DNA from: an uncultured Pelagibacteraceae bacterium | GTDB lineage: Bacteria; Pseudomonadota; Alphaproteobacteria; Pelagibacterales; Pelagibacteraceae | Length of the DNA: 64,000 nt | Assembly: GCA_902541315.1 (NCBI GenBank) | Contig: CACBQF010000001.1 | Coordinates: forward strand, 1-64,000 | Reading direction: 5' to 3' | Part shown: piece by piece, positions 9,713-19,583 of the stretch | Layout: every line of letters starts with the position of its first letter | Position numbering within the stretch: position 1 is the first letter of the stretch | The notes under the pieces: generated by a model | The model's database searches: none | What the model saw: only the letters and a program-made list of their open reading frames with translations | What the model was told of the DNA's origin: nothing | Made by a program: the position numbers and the translations under genes

Positions 9713-10597
9713 TTATTCTTTAATAAACGAAGATATATAATCTTTCAAATCTATTTTTCCAAATCTTTTAAATACCTTATTATTTAATGAAATTTTTGTT
9801 AAAGCAGACGCGTATCTTTCACCAGGTCTTTTTTTTAAATAAACTAATTTAGTTTTGAACATTTTTGCAACTTGGATTATTGAATACGACTTTCTATAAG
9901 CAATTGAATAATGGCTACATTTGTCCTTTTTCCATGCCTCAAAACAAACACTTATAGTATCACTGATATGAGTGAATCTTCTTGTCTGAGTACCTGGTTT
10001 TACAACTGGTAATGGTTTCTTATTTTTAAATTTATCCTCAAATATTCCTATTACAGTGGCCATTGGCCCTTTCTTTATTTGTCGAGAACCATATACATTA
10101 TAAAAATAAATTACTTCGAATTTAAAATTAAACCACTTTTTCAAATTTTCTAACAGCTCTAAATTTTTAGCTTTTGTAAATGCGTAAGGTGACAAGTTCT
10201 TATCATCACCATAATTTCCAAGAGTTGCTGATGTAGCTGAATAAATTAATTTAATTTTATTTTTTAAACAAAAATTGAATACTGCATTTGATCCAATAGA
10301 ATTGGCTTTATAACATTCATCAAATTTTTCAAAACTTTGATATATTCTTGCAAATTCTCCAAAGTGAAATACAGAATGAATTTTTTTTTTAATTTTATTT
10401 AATACTTTATCAATATCTGAAGTTTCTGCTTTTACATACTTAATTCTTTTATAGTTGCTTCTAATGTGGTTTTTTTTATTTCCAGATGAGTAATTGTCTA
10501 TGCTAATGATATTTTTTTTTGTTTTTAAGTGTAAATACTCAATTAAATTTGAACCGACAAATCCAGCTCCACCAGTTACTATAATGATATTTTTCAT
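9713..10597 (-). CDS. NAD-dependent epimerase/dehydratase (UDP-glucose 4-epimerase-like extended SDR)
   Basis: VTGGAGFVGSNLIEYL, SATSATLGNYG...SPYAFTKAKNLE; starts 10 nt after the 3' end of 5S. Confidence 0.85.
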   Translation of the reverse strand: MKNIIIVTGGAGFVGSNLIEYLHLKTKKNIISIDNYSSGNKKNHIRSNYKRIKYVKAETSDIDKVLNKIKKKIHSVFHFGEFARIYQSFEKFDECYKANSIGSNAVFNFCLKNKIKLIYSATSATLGNYGDDKNLSPYAFTKAKNLELLENLKKWFNFKFEVIYFYNVYGSRQIKKGPMATVIGIFEDKFKNKKPLPVVKPGTQTRRFTHISDTISVCFEAWKKDKCSHYSIAYRKSYSIIQVAKMFKTKLVYLKKRPGERYASALTKISLNNKVFKRFGKIDLKDYISSFIKE

Positions 10598-10607
10598 CTA
10601 GAATTTA

Positions 10608-10723
10608 GCCTGGCAAAGTCCTACTCTTCCATGTCTTAAGACAAAGTACCATTGGCGCTGAAAGGCTTGACTTCCGAGTTCGGAATGGTATCGGGTATTA
10701 CACTTTCGCTATAATCACCAGGC
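10608..10723 (-). rRNA. rrf: 5S ribosomal RNA
   Basis: Reverse complement reads GCCTGGTGATTATAGCGAAAGTGTAATACCCGATACCATTCCGAACTCGGAAGTCAAGCC...TGGAAGAGTAGGACTTTGCCAGGC; terminal helix GCCTGG/CCAGGC. Confidence 0.96.
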
Positions 10724-10729
10724 GAAAAT

Positions 10730-10758
10730 GATATATAATTAGAATATTAAAATGTCAA
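10730..10758 (-). promoter_or_regulatory. Putative sigma70-type promoter for 5S rRNA
   Basis: On - strand: TTGACA (10758-10753), 17-nt spacer, TATATC (10735-10730), then 6 nt to the 5S 5' end. Confidence 0.6.
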
Positions 10759-10794
10759 ATATTTATTTAATCTTTCACTAAAATATTTTAAATT

Positions 10795-11820
10795 TTGCTA
10801 ATTAAAATGCTAGCTAATTTATTCATTTTATTTCTTTTACAAATTTCAATTTTAATATTGCTTAACAAATTTGCTTATAAGTTAGATTTTTTAGATCATC
10901 CAAACAAAAGAAAAACTCACATGCAACCAACTCCATATATTGGTGGTTTAACTATTAGTATAAGTTATCTTTTCATAACATATTTAATAAATATTGAGTC
11001 TTTTTTTATCAATTTGATAATTTTTTATGGAATTTTAATTTCACTTGTTGGCATAATAGATGATAAGTTTGATATTAATCCTATTTCCAAATTAATCCTA
11101 CAATCAATACCAGTTTGTATCTTAATTTCTAAGGGGTTATATCTCAATGATATTGGTGAATATGAGATAATTGGCAAAATTTATTTGGGAAATTATAATT
11201 TAATTTTCACATTTTTATGCTCCCTTTTAATTATAAATGCTTTCAATTATTTAGATGGAGTTGATGGACTTTTATCAAGTTTATTTATTAATATTTGTTC
11301 TTCTTTTATGATCCTTTGTTATTTATTTGATGAGCTCTATATGTCTCAACTTTTCATTTATTTCATATTTCCCGTTTTTATTTTTTTTCTATTCAACATC
11401 TCTTTTTTAAAACTACCAAAAATTTTTTTAGGAGACTCAGGTAGTACTCTGCTTGGTTTTTTGACGGGTTTTTTAATGATTTTTTTATACTCAAAATTGA
11501 ATATTGATCCTTCGGTACTAATATGGCCTGTAGGACTGATAATATATGATTTTCTGAGCACTAATATATTGCGTATTCTAAAAAAGAAAAATATATTTAG
11601 CTCTGGGACTGATCACATTCATCACCAAATTTCAAAAAAATTTAATCTTAATGTTTTTAAATTAAATCTTTTAATAAATATATTAAATTATCTAATAACA
11701 TTATTAGGAATAGTAATTTATTTTTCTTTAGGGTCTTTTTTCTCTTTAGTAGGATTTATCTTATTATTTTTTTTATATCTTTACTATAAACTATACCTTG
11801 TTAATAAAATAAGTTCATAG
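10795..11820 (+). CDS. Glycosyltransferase family 4 / WecA-MraY-like undecaprenyl-phosphate sugar-1-phosphate transferase
   Basis: DHPNKRKTHMQPTPYIGGL, DDKFDI, NAFNYLDGVDGLLSS, IFLGDSGSTLLGF, HIHHQ; polytopic membrane protein. Confidence 0.9.
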   Translation: MLIKMLANLFILFLLQISILILLNKFAYKLDFLDHPNKRKTHMQPTPYIGGLTISISYLFITYLINIESFFINLIIFYGILISLVGIIDDKFDINPISKLILQSIPVCILISKGLYLNDIGEYEIIGKIYLGNYNLIFTFLCSLLIINAFNYLDGVDGLLSSLFINICSSFMILCYLFDELYMSQLFIYFIFPVFIFFLFNISFLKLPKIFLGDSGSTLLGFLTGFLMIFLYSKLNIDPSVLIWPVGLIIYDFLSTNILRILKKKNIFSSGTDHIHHQISKKFNLNVFKLNLLINILNYLITLLGIVIYFSLGSFFSLVGFILLFFLYLYYKLYLVNKISS

Positions 11821-11826
11821 TTAATT

Positions 11827-12774
11827 TTATCGATTTTTGTTTTGAATATAACTTTTTATAAAATCGTTAATAGCAAAACCTAAGCCGTCCTCAAGTGAAA
11901 TTTTTGGTTTCCAACCATACTTTTTCGCTAAGCTGCTATCTAAAAGTTTTCTTGGTGTACCATCTAATTTTTTATTTTCGTGCTTTATATTTAATTTTAA
12001 TTGCAAATGTTTCATAATAAATTTTGCGTAATCATTAATACTTTTCTCAACTCCTGAGCCTATATTTATCAGGGTTTCCTTAGTTTTTTTATTTAGAAAA
12101 AAAATACAAGCATCTGCAATATCGTCACTTATTATTACCTCTCTTAAAGGCTTTCCACTGCCCCAAATTTTTATGTAATTTTTTTTATTGTTTATTGCAT
12201 GAATTATTTTCCTAATTAATGCTGGCAAAAAATGCGATGTCTTTAGATCATAATTATCGTTTATTCCATAAGCATTACAAGGCATTAAACATTTATAATT
12301 AAGGTTGTATTGAAAATTATAGCTCGAACACAAATTTATACCCGCTATTTTTGCAATAGCATATGGTTCATTAGTTTTTTCTAAATAACCTGACAATAAA
12401 TATTGCTCTTTTATTGGTTGTTTACAATTTTTAGGATAAACACAACTAGATCCTAAGAATATTAAATTCTTCACACCTGCTTTGTAACTTCCATGGATAA
12501 GGTTATTTTGTATTGCTAAATTTTCATAAATAAATTCTGCTTTTGACTCATTGTTTGCTTGAATGCCTCCAACTTTAGCTGCAGCTATGATAACCGCATC
12601 GGGTTTATTTTTTTTCAAAAAAGTATGAACTTTTGACTGATTGGTTAAGTCAAGTTGATTTCTGGTTTTATAAATTAAATTTTGATATTTTTTTAATCTT
12701 AATTTTCTTAAGATAGCTGATCCAACAAGGCCTTTATGCCCAGCTATATAAATCTTAGATTTTTTATAAATCAT
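11827..12774 (-). CDS. fcl: GDP-L-fucose synthase
   Basis: IYIAGHKGLVGSAILRKL, AAAKVGGIQANN, LGSSCVYPK, EPYAIAKIAG; adjacent gmd. Confidence 0.92.
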   Translation of the reverse strand: MIYKKSKIYIAGHKGLVGSAILRKLRLKKYQNLIYKTRNQLDLTNQSKVHTFLKKNKPDAVIIAAAKVGGIQANNESKAEFIYENLAIQNNLIHGSYKAGVKNLIFLGSSCVYPKNCKQPIKEQYLLSGYLEKTNEPYAIAKIAGINLCSSYNFQYNLNYKCLMPCNAYGINDNYDLKTSHFLPALIRKIIHAINNKKNYIKIWGSGKPLREVIISDDIADACIFFLNKKTKETLINIGSGVEKSINDYAKFIMKHLQLKLNIKHENKKLDGTPRKLLDSSLAKKYGWKPKISLEDGLGFAINDFIKSYIQNKNR

Positions 12775-13802
12775 GAATCTGAGTTGTATTCATATTCAAT
12801 CATATCTTTTATTAGAGATTTGATATTGTGTGTTGGTTTCCAATTAAGTAACTTTCTTGCTTTAGAATAGTTTCCTCTCAGTGTATCAACTTCTGCAGGT
12901 CTTAAATATTTCTTTTTACACTCAATAATAATGTTATTATTTCCATCAATTCCTTTTTCGTTTATACCTTTCCCATTCCATCTGAGTTTAATCTTTAACT
13001 CTTTGGCCACCATATTAATAAATTGTTTGATTGTATATTGTTTGCCGGTACAAATTACAAAATCTTCAGGTTTTTTATACTGAAGAATTTTCCACATTGC
13101 TTGAACATAATCAGCTGCATGACCCCAATCTCTCTTGGAATAAATATTACCAAGAAAAAGTTTTTTTTGTTTTTTTTGTTTAATTCTACAAAGTGCTCTT
13201 ACAACTTTTTTTGTAACGAATGTTTCTCCCCTTAATGGACTTTCGTGATTAAACAAAATTCCATTACAAGCAAATAAATTGTGAGATTCCCGATAATTAA
13301 CTGTTATCCAGTGAGAATAAACTTTTGCAACACCATAAGGACTACGTGGATAAAAAGGTGTTTTTTCAGTCTGAGGAGTCTCAATAACTTTGCCAAACAT
13401 TTCAGAAGAACCTGCTTGATAGAATTTTATTTTTTTATTCAATTGAACAATAGCCTCTAAAATCCTTAAAGTCCCTAATGCATCAACATTTGTTGTGTAT
13501 TCTGGTAAATTAAAAGATACAGCAACATGTGATTGAGCAGCTAAATTATAAATTTCATCAGGTTTGACTTTTTTTATTATATTAAAGACTGATAGGGAAT
13601 CTGAAATATCACCATAATGGAGGATAAAATTTTTTTTTTTTGAAAATGGATCACTATAAATATCATCAATTCTGTATGTATTGAGAGTAGAATTTCTTCT
13701 TTTTATACCATGAACAATATAATTTTTTTTTAATAAAAATTTTGAAAGATACGCACCATCCTGACCGGTAACTCCAAAGATCAACGCGATTTTTTTTTTC
13801 AT
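12771..13802 (-). CDS. gmd: GDP-mannose 4,6-dehydratase
   Basis: ALIFGVTGQDGAYLSKFLL, YNLAAQSHVAVSF, GSSEMFGKV, YGVAKVYSHW, LFNHESPLRGETFVTKKV. Confidence 0.95.
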   Translation of the reverse strand: MKKKIALIFGVTGQDGAYLSKFLLKKNYIVHGIKRRNSTLNTYRIDDIYSDPFSKKKNFILHYGDISDSLSVFNIIKKVKPDEIYNLAAQSHVAVSFNLPEYTTNVDALGTLRILEAIVQLNKKIKFYQAGSSEMFGKVIETPQTEKTPFYPRSPYGVAKVYSHWITVNYRESHNLFACNGILFNHESPLRGETFVTKKVVRALCRIKQKKQKKLFLGNIYSKRDWGHAADYVQAMWKILQYKKPEDFVICTGKQYTIKQFINMVAKELKIKLRWNGKGINEKGIDGNNNIIIECKKKYLRPAEVDTLRGNYSKARKLLNWKPTHNIKSLIKDMIEYEYNSDS

Positions 13803-13891
13803 TTAATGATTCAACCTAATATTACTTATACTTTAATTAATTAAATAAAACAAAATAAATATAATCTTCAAAAAAAGACAAAATATAAATT

Positions 13892-14692
13892 TTAATTTAT
13901 TTTTTTTAGCAAAACTAATAAAAGTTTATTATGAATTTCTCTACTTCCAATATTTCCAAGTTGTTTAATCTTAGTAAATATTTTTTTTAAATAAATTAAA
14001 ATAAATTTTTTCTTACCAAAAAAGGTCAAATAGATCTTCAAATCTTCAATAATTTTTTTCATCATGAATCTAAAATTTGTACTTAAACCGCCAAGCCTCA
14101 TAAAACACAAAAATTCATTAGAAATAATGTAATCAATTTTCTTATTTTTGAAAATTCTTAAAATATATTCAGTATCAGATGCAATTTTAAAGTTTAGATT
14201 GTAATTACCTATTTCATTCAGCACTTTTGTATTCATAATAGTTGCAGTATGAGGGATAAGAAAACAATTTTTCAAATTGAGATTTTTTTCATTAATTAAC
14301 CAAATTCTCTTAATTTTTTTTTCTTTGTTATAAAAAACACAATTATATATTAGCAAATCTACTTTCTCATCAATGTTTTTTTTTATTTTCTCAAGAGTTT
14401 CGGAAGAATAAAGAAGATCACCCGAATGCAATAAAATCACAAATTTTCCATTGATATACTTATGAGCATTATTTAAACCCTCAAAACAACTATGGTCTTT
14501 AATTTGTTTTTTTATAATTTTGTCTGATTTATAATTTTGAATTATCTTAAATGTTTTATCATTTGAAAAACCATCAATTACTATGTGTTCGTAATCTTTA
14601 AATGATTGAATTTTTACACTGTTTAAAGTTTGGGTAATAGTGTCCTGGCAATTTTTTGTGACTGTAATTATAGAAAAAAAAGGATCAATCAT
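13892..14692 (-). CDS. Glycosyltransferase family 2
   Basis: FFSIITVTKNCQDTITQTLNSVKIQSFKDYEHIVIDGFSND. Confidence 0.88.
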   Translation of the reverse strand: MIDPFFSIITVTKNCQDTITQTLNSVKIQSFKDYEHIVIDGFSNDKTFKIIQNYKSDKIIKKQIKDHSCFEGLNNAHKYINGKFVILLHSGDLLYSSETLEKIKKNIDEKVDLLIYNCVFYNKEKKIKRIWLINEKNLNLKNCFLIPHTATIMNTKVLNEIGNYNLNFKIASDTEYILRIFKNKKIDYIISNEFLCFMRLGGLSTNFRFMMKKIIEDLKIYLTFFGKKKFILIYLKKIFTKIKQLGNIGSREIHNKLLLVLLKKIN

Positions 14693-15395
14693 AAAACCTA
14701 TATTTAATTAATACCCATATTGCTTGAAGTCCATCAAAAATATTTATTTTTTTTCCTTCTTTATATGTTCTGCCTTTATAGCTTATTTCACATTCCTCGA
14801 TTTTAATTTTAGATTTACTAACTTTTGCAGTAAGTTCAGGACAAAAGGCAAATCCTTTTTCTTTTAATTCAAATTTTTTTATTAAATTGTGATCGATCAT
14901 TTTATAACATGTATGTGCATCAGTCAGTTTTTGACAGTAAATTATATTTGTTAAAATCGTTAAAAAATGATTTGCAAGAACTCTAAAAAATGAAATAAAA
15001 TTTTTTTGTTTATATCTACTTTTTCCAAGAACTCTTGATCCGTAAAGACACTTAAGTTTATCTTTTTTCATTTTAGATAACATTGTTTTGTAATCAGATG
15101 GATCATACTCTAAATCTGCATCCTGGATTAATATTATATCACCATAACATTTTTCCAGAGCAGTCTTTATAGCAAATCCTTTGCCGTGATTTTTATTTTG
15201 TAAAATTAAATGGTCAATTTTACCGGTTGATTTGAGTTTTTTTAAAATTTCTCTGGACCTATCTAAGGAAAAATCATCGACAACAATTATTTCTAAATTT
15301 ATAAATTTTTTTTGATCAATGACCTTATGAATAATTCTTTCAATTGTATTTTCCTCGTTATAATTTGGAATTACCACCGATAATAACATTTGCAA
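14685..15395 (-). CDS. Glycosyltransferase family 2 (DPM1/ArnC-like)
   Basis: LSVVIPNYNEENTIERIIHKV...VVDDFSLDRS...IQDADLEYDPSDY. Confidence 0.9.
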   Translation of the reverse strand: MQMLLSVVIPNYNEENTIERIIHKVIDQKKFINLEIIVVDDFSLDRSREILKKLKSTGKIDHLILQNKNHGKGFAIKTALEKCYGDIILIQDADLEYDPSDYKTMLSKMKKDKLKCLYGSRVLGKSRYKQKNFISFFRVLANHFLTILTNIIYCQKLTDAHTCYKMIDHNLIKKFELKEKGFAFCPELTAKVSKSKIKIEECEISYKGRTYKEGKKINIFDGLQAIWVLIKYRFYD

Positions 15396-15445
15396 ATTTA
15401 CTTTTTTTTTTTAGATAATAAACTGATATAATTTGTAATAATACA

Positions 15446-17113
15446 ATGGTTTATATTTTTATTAATCTATTTATATCCTCAATATTTTCAATTATTTCGG
15501 GATATCAATTAATAAAACTATCTTTTATTAAGAAAGAATTAGACCCTATTGAAGCTGGCTTGTTCGGATTTATTTTTTTGGGTATTTTGTCATTATTTGC
15601 TAACTTTTTTTTAGCTTTAGATCCAAATATCAATTCTGTCATTATTTCAATTTTTATTAGTCTATTTATTTTTCAAATTAAAAATAATTTTAATAGAGGG
15701 AAAGAAATATTAATTAGCTCATTGAAGATTTCTTTAATTGCACTAATATTTTTAGTGTTCTCAAATAACTTTGATCCAGATTCTTTTTTATACCATCTCC
15801 CATATTCAAATCTCATTAATGATTATAAAATTTTACCTGGGGCAGGATTAATACATTTCAGATTTGGAACTATCTCCATAATGCAATATATAAACGCCCT
15901 GTTCAACAATCACATTTTTGGACCCAGTGGTATTACTATTCCTACCTCATTAGTATTTTCACTTTTTTTTCTTTTCCTTTTAAACAAAATTACTGAGATT
16001 TTAAAAAACAAAAGTTTATTTTCTTTATATAATTTTTTTATTTTATGTAGTTTTATTTTTCTATGCTTAAGGATGAATAGATATAGTGATTATGGCAACG
16101 ACCATATAGTTACAATTTTCTTTCTTTATTTTATAAGTATATTCATAAAAAAATTTGATGCTTTTGATATAAATGATAAGAAATATCTAACTCTTTTGGC
16201 TTGTTTCATATTTACATTAAAAGTTTTTTATTTTGCTCCTTTAATTTTATGCTTGTACTTATGGATTCCAAAAATAAATTTTAAAATAATTAATTTTTCA
16301 AACGTTTTATGTTTATTTTTTTTACTTTTATGGTTTATTAAAAATATTTTGATAAGTGGATGTATAATTTATCCAGTTAGTTTTACATGTATTAATAAGC
16401 TCCCATGGTACAACTTGAATAATAAAAATTTTGTTAATGCTAAACAAATATCTTTATCAGGTGAAGCCTGGGCTAAAAATTGGAATACATACAATACAAA
16501 GCAAAAGAGTCTTGGAATCGAAAAGGATAAATTTGAGTCTCAAGAAGAATATATAAAAAATTTTTTTTGGTTAAATGAATGGATAATGGATCATGGAAAA
16601 TTTATATTAAAGAAATTATTTCCGTTTGTATCTTTCATCATAATTTTATATATATTGAATAGAAAAAAGATAAAAAACATCCAATTAGAAAAAAATAACA
16701 AATTATTTTTTTTATTATTATTTATAAACTCAATAGCTTTATCTTTATGGTTTTTAAAATTTCCTATAATGCGTTATGGATTGGCATATATTTTTACACA
16801 AATTTTTTTAATATCTTTTATTTTTTTTAAAGATAGATTTTCACAAAATATCAAGTTTATATTTGTATTAAGTCTTTTTATTTTAATTTCTAAAAATTTA
16901 ATTAGAATATCAGAAAATTATAATACAAGTTTATACCCTGAAATAGAAAAACAAAATAAATATTTATATATAAATAAAAATAAGTTAAAAATCTATTATA
17001 CAAGAGATTTGTGTGGTTATAAAAATTCGCCTTGTACAAGTTATAAAGAAAACATAAATAATATTGAAGTTAAAAAATTTTATAATTATAAATATATTTC
17101 ACTAATAAATTAA
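15446..17113 (+). CDS. Polytopic membrane protein, GT-C/LIC_10190-like
   Basis: Many predicted TM helices; DPDSFLYHLPYSNLI; located among glycan genes. Confidence 0.55.
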   Translation: MVYIFINLFISSIFSIISGYQLIKLSFIKKELDPIEAGLFGFIFLGILSLFANFFLALDPNINSVIISIFISLFIFQIKNNFNRGKEILISSLKISLIALIFLVFSNNFDPDSFLYHLPYSNLINDYKILPGAGLIHFRFGTISIMQYINALFNNHIFGPSGITIPTSLVFSLFFLFLLNKITEILKNKSLFSLYNFFILCSFIFLCLRMNRYSDYGNDHIVTIFFLYFISIFIKKFDAFDINDKKYLTLLACFIFTLKVFYFAPLILCLYLWIPKINFKIINFSNVLCLFFLLLWFIKNILISGCIIYPVSFTCINKLPWYNLNNKNFVNAKQISLSGEAWAKNWNTYNTKQKSLGIEKDKFESQEEYIKNFFWLNEWIMDHGKFILKKLFPFVSFIIILYILNRKKIKNIQLEKNNKLFFLLLFINSIALSLWFLKFPIMRYGLAYIFTQIFLISFIFFKDRFSQNIKFIFVLSLFILISKNLIRISENYNTSLYPEIEKQNKYLYINKNKLKIYYTRDLCGYKNSPCTSYKENINNIEVKKFYNYKYISLIN

Positions 17114-17124
17114 TAATTTAAAAC

Positions 17125-18399
17125 TTAATTAATTTTTTTTGATGAATATTTGATAAGCTTATATTCACTAATTAAAAAACCTAAAGATAAATATATAGTT
17201 ATTGAAATCCAATTATTAAAAAAACTTCCTGTGGTGGCTAAAGGAAAAATAGAAATAAATACTGATATTAAATAACAATTTTTTTTATTATTAATTTTTT
17301 CTCTTAAAAGTTTTTTTTTAAAACTTAAAAATAATTCCTTTGAAATAAAAAGAAATAGAATTAATAATATTAAGAAGGTAATGAAGCCTGTTGCTGACAA
17401 AATTTGCAAATAATAATTATGAGGATGTGTTGAGCAAGATCTGGGTCCACTTTTGAACTTTTCTAAACCACACTTATTTCTAAAAGATTTAATTCCATGT
17501 CCAAAAAGTTTTTTTTCTTTAAACATTTTATATGATGTCTTAAAATGTTGATGATGAATATCATGACCAATCTCTTTATGTACAAATATAGAGGTGTATA
17601 AGTTTATATATCTTATTTTGAAATCTTTTTTTCCAATGGCTGAGAAAAAAATTACTGTCATAATCGAGAGGATTATTAAAATACTCTTAAATTTTAGATT
17701 AATCATATAATATGCTATTGTACCTATTGTAGCTAAAACCAATGCAGATCTGTCACCACTAATGAAAATTATTGCTAGGCATATTATGAAAATAAATAAA
17801 ATCTTGTAATCAGTAGTAAATACTTTTTTTTTGTCACTCTGGCTATGCAAAAAACCTAAATAAATAAACATTACCTTTGATATAAAACTTCCTAAAATTA
17901 GCTGGTCTCCAAATAAACTACTTACTCTCTGTGTAGCTAAATTAGATGAAACTTTCATACCAAATATATTTTCACCAGTGAAAAATTGGTAAAAACTGTC
18001 TACTAAAAAAAATAATAAAATTGTTTGAAATGTAAAATTAAAATATTTAATACTTCTCTCGTCTTTTTCCAGTTTTGGTATTAAAATTGCGATTATAAAA
18101 GCAAAGAAAATAAAACGAAAATAAAAAAAAGAGCTTTTTAAACTGATCAAAATATGGTCGCTCAATAAAGATGAAATATTAATTAAAAAATAAAATAACA
18201 AAATCGATAGCAAGAAAAATCTACTTTTTTTATTAAATTCAAAATTGAGATATTTAACTAGAAAAAAAAAAGAAAATAAAACAACCACTAAATCTGGTAA
18301 AAAAGGGCCAGTAATCAAAAATAACGGAAATAATATAACCAAAGGCAATAGATAATCTGTTAAATCTTTTTGTAATTTAATCATATGAATTATTTTCAA
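17125..18399 (-). CDS. O-antigen ligase family (WaaL/Wzy-like) membrane protein
   Basis: Polytopic; ISGDRSALVLA and KKLFGHGIKSFRNKCG...STHPHNYYLQILSATG motif of the O-antigen ligase domain. Confidence 0.88.
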   Translation of the reverse strand: MKIIHMIKLQKDLTDYLLPLVILFPLFLITGPFLPDLVVVLFSFFFLVKYLNFEFNKKSRFFLLSILLFYFLINISSLLSDHILISLKSSFFYFRFIFFAFIIAILIPKLEKDERSIKYFNFTFQTILLFFLVDSFYQFFTGENIFGMKVSSNLATQRVSSLFGDQLILGSFISKVMFIYLGFLHSQSDKKKVFTTDYKILFIFIICLAIIFISGDRSALVLATIGTIAYYMINLKFKSILIILSIMTVIFFSAIGKKDFKIRYINLYTSIFVHKEIGHDIHHQHFKTSYKMFKEKKLFGHGIKSFRNKCGLEKFKSGPRSCSTHPHNYYLQILSATGFITFLILLILFLFISKELFLSFKKKLLREKINNKKNCYLISVFISIFPLATTGSFFNNWISITIYLSLGFLISEYKLIKYSSKKIN

Positions 18400-19574
18400 C
18401 TATTTTCATATACATGAATTAATTTTTTTGAAATAAAATCCCAACTAAGTTTTTTTAACTTAACATTATTTTTTTTAATTATACTATTTTTAAGACCTTT
18501 TTTTTTAAATATTTTTAATATGTTTCTTGATGTTCTTAAAATATTATTATTATGAAAAATTAAAATTTCATTATCAATAAGATGATATGAGGCACTTGAT
18601 TTTGGTAAAAATAAAATATTTTCACAATATAATGCCTCTTGTATTGATATAGATGGCGTTCCTGGCCATATGGCTATATCACTAATACACATTAAATCTC
18701 TTAAATTTTTTTTTTTTTGAAATCCAATCCATTTTACTGAATTTTTAAATTTTGAATTTAAGGTAGCTATTTTCATTTTTAATTTTATAGAATATTTATA
18801 AGAAGAGTCCCCAACCAAGAGAAGCTTGAAATTTTTATTACTTTTCAGAAGAAACTCTAACAATATGATCAAATCCAAAATTTTTTTATTTTCAGTCATT
18901 TTTCCACTATTAAAAATGATAATATCATCTTTTTTAAAATTAAATTTGTTTTTTATCTTATTAATTTTAAAAGTTTTGATTTTATTAAATTTTGAAAAAC
19001 CCAAAGGTATTATCTCAATTTTATTTTGATTAATTTTATAATTTTCAATTATATAATTTTTTGAATTAATGTTGATTGGTAAAAATTTATTAATCGTATT
19101 CTTAAAAAAATTATAAAAAAATTTCCAAAATATATTATTAATTATATTTACAAAACTTTTATTGGTGTTTTCAAAATCTGAATGACAGTCAATGAAAAGT
19201 TTTTTTTTAAGTAAATTGCAATAAAAAAAAGTAGTAATAAATGTAATTGTTCCAGTATTATGAATATGTATTATATCTGGGTTAAACTTAATTATATCAT
19301 ATAGATTAAAAAACAAGCATTGGGCATGTTTCTTGGATTCAAAAAAGGTTTTTTTTCTTAAAATTTTAACTTTTTTTATTTTATACTCTTTTTTATCTAT
19401 TACTCTTTTACCTAATAAAGGAAAATAAATTTTATTATAATTTACAAATGGATAGAATTTATCAGAAGTAATAACTTTAACATTATGTCCATCATTTGCC
19501 TGATGCTGAGTTAAAAAATTTTCTTGATAATTTAATCCATCGTTGAAGTAATTTATCAAATGTAGAATTTTCAT
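18396..19574 (-). CDS. Glycosyltransferase family 4
   Basis: MKILHLINYF...DIIHIHNTG...IIPLGFSKF...SISIQEALYCENILFLP. Confidence 0.82.
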   Translation of the reverse strand: MKILHLINYFNDGLNYQENFLTQHQANDGHNVKVITSDKFYPFVNYNKIYFPLLGKRVIDKKEYKIKKVKILRKKTFFESKKHAQCLFFNLYDIIKFNPDIIHIHNTGTITFITTFFYCNLLKKKLFIDCHSDFENTNKSFVNIINNIFWKFFYNFFKNTINKFLPININSKNYIIENYKINQNKIEIIPLGFSKFNKIKTFKINKIKNKFNFKKDDIIIFNSGKMTENKKILDLIILLEFLLKSNKNFKLLLVGDSSYKYSIKLKMKIATLNSKFKNSVKWIGFQKKKNLRDLMCISDIAIWPGTPSISIQEALYCENILFLPKSSASYHLIDNEILIFHNNNILRTSRNILKIFKKKGLKNSIIKKNNVKLKKLSWDFISKKLIHVYENS

Positions 19575-19583
19575 TTTAAAAAA

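Noticed and set aside
9713-10597. Epimerase as part of the core conserved block rather than island
   Set aside because: Undecidable from sequence alone; it is a glycan-type SDR outside 5S, could be island spill-over or core, so no claim made
10608-10723. Complete rrn operon in this window
   Set aside because: Only 5S is present; no 16S, 23S or tRNA-Ile/Ala sequence recognised
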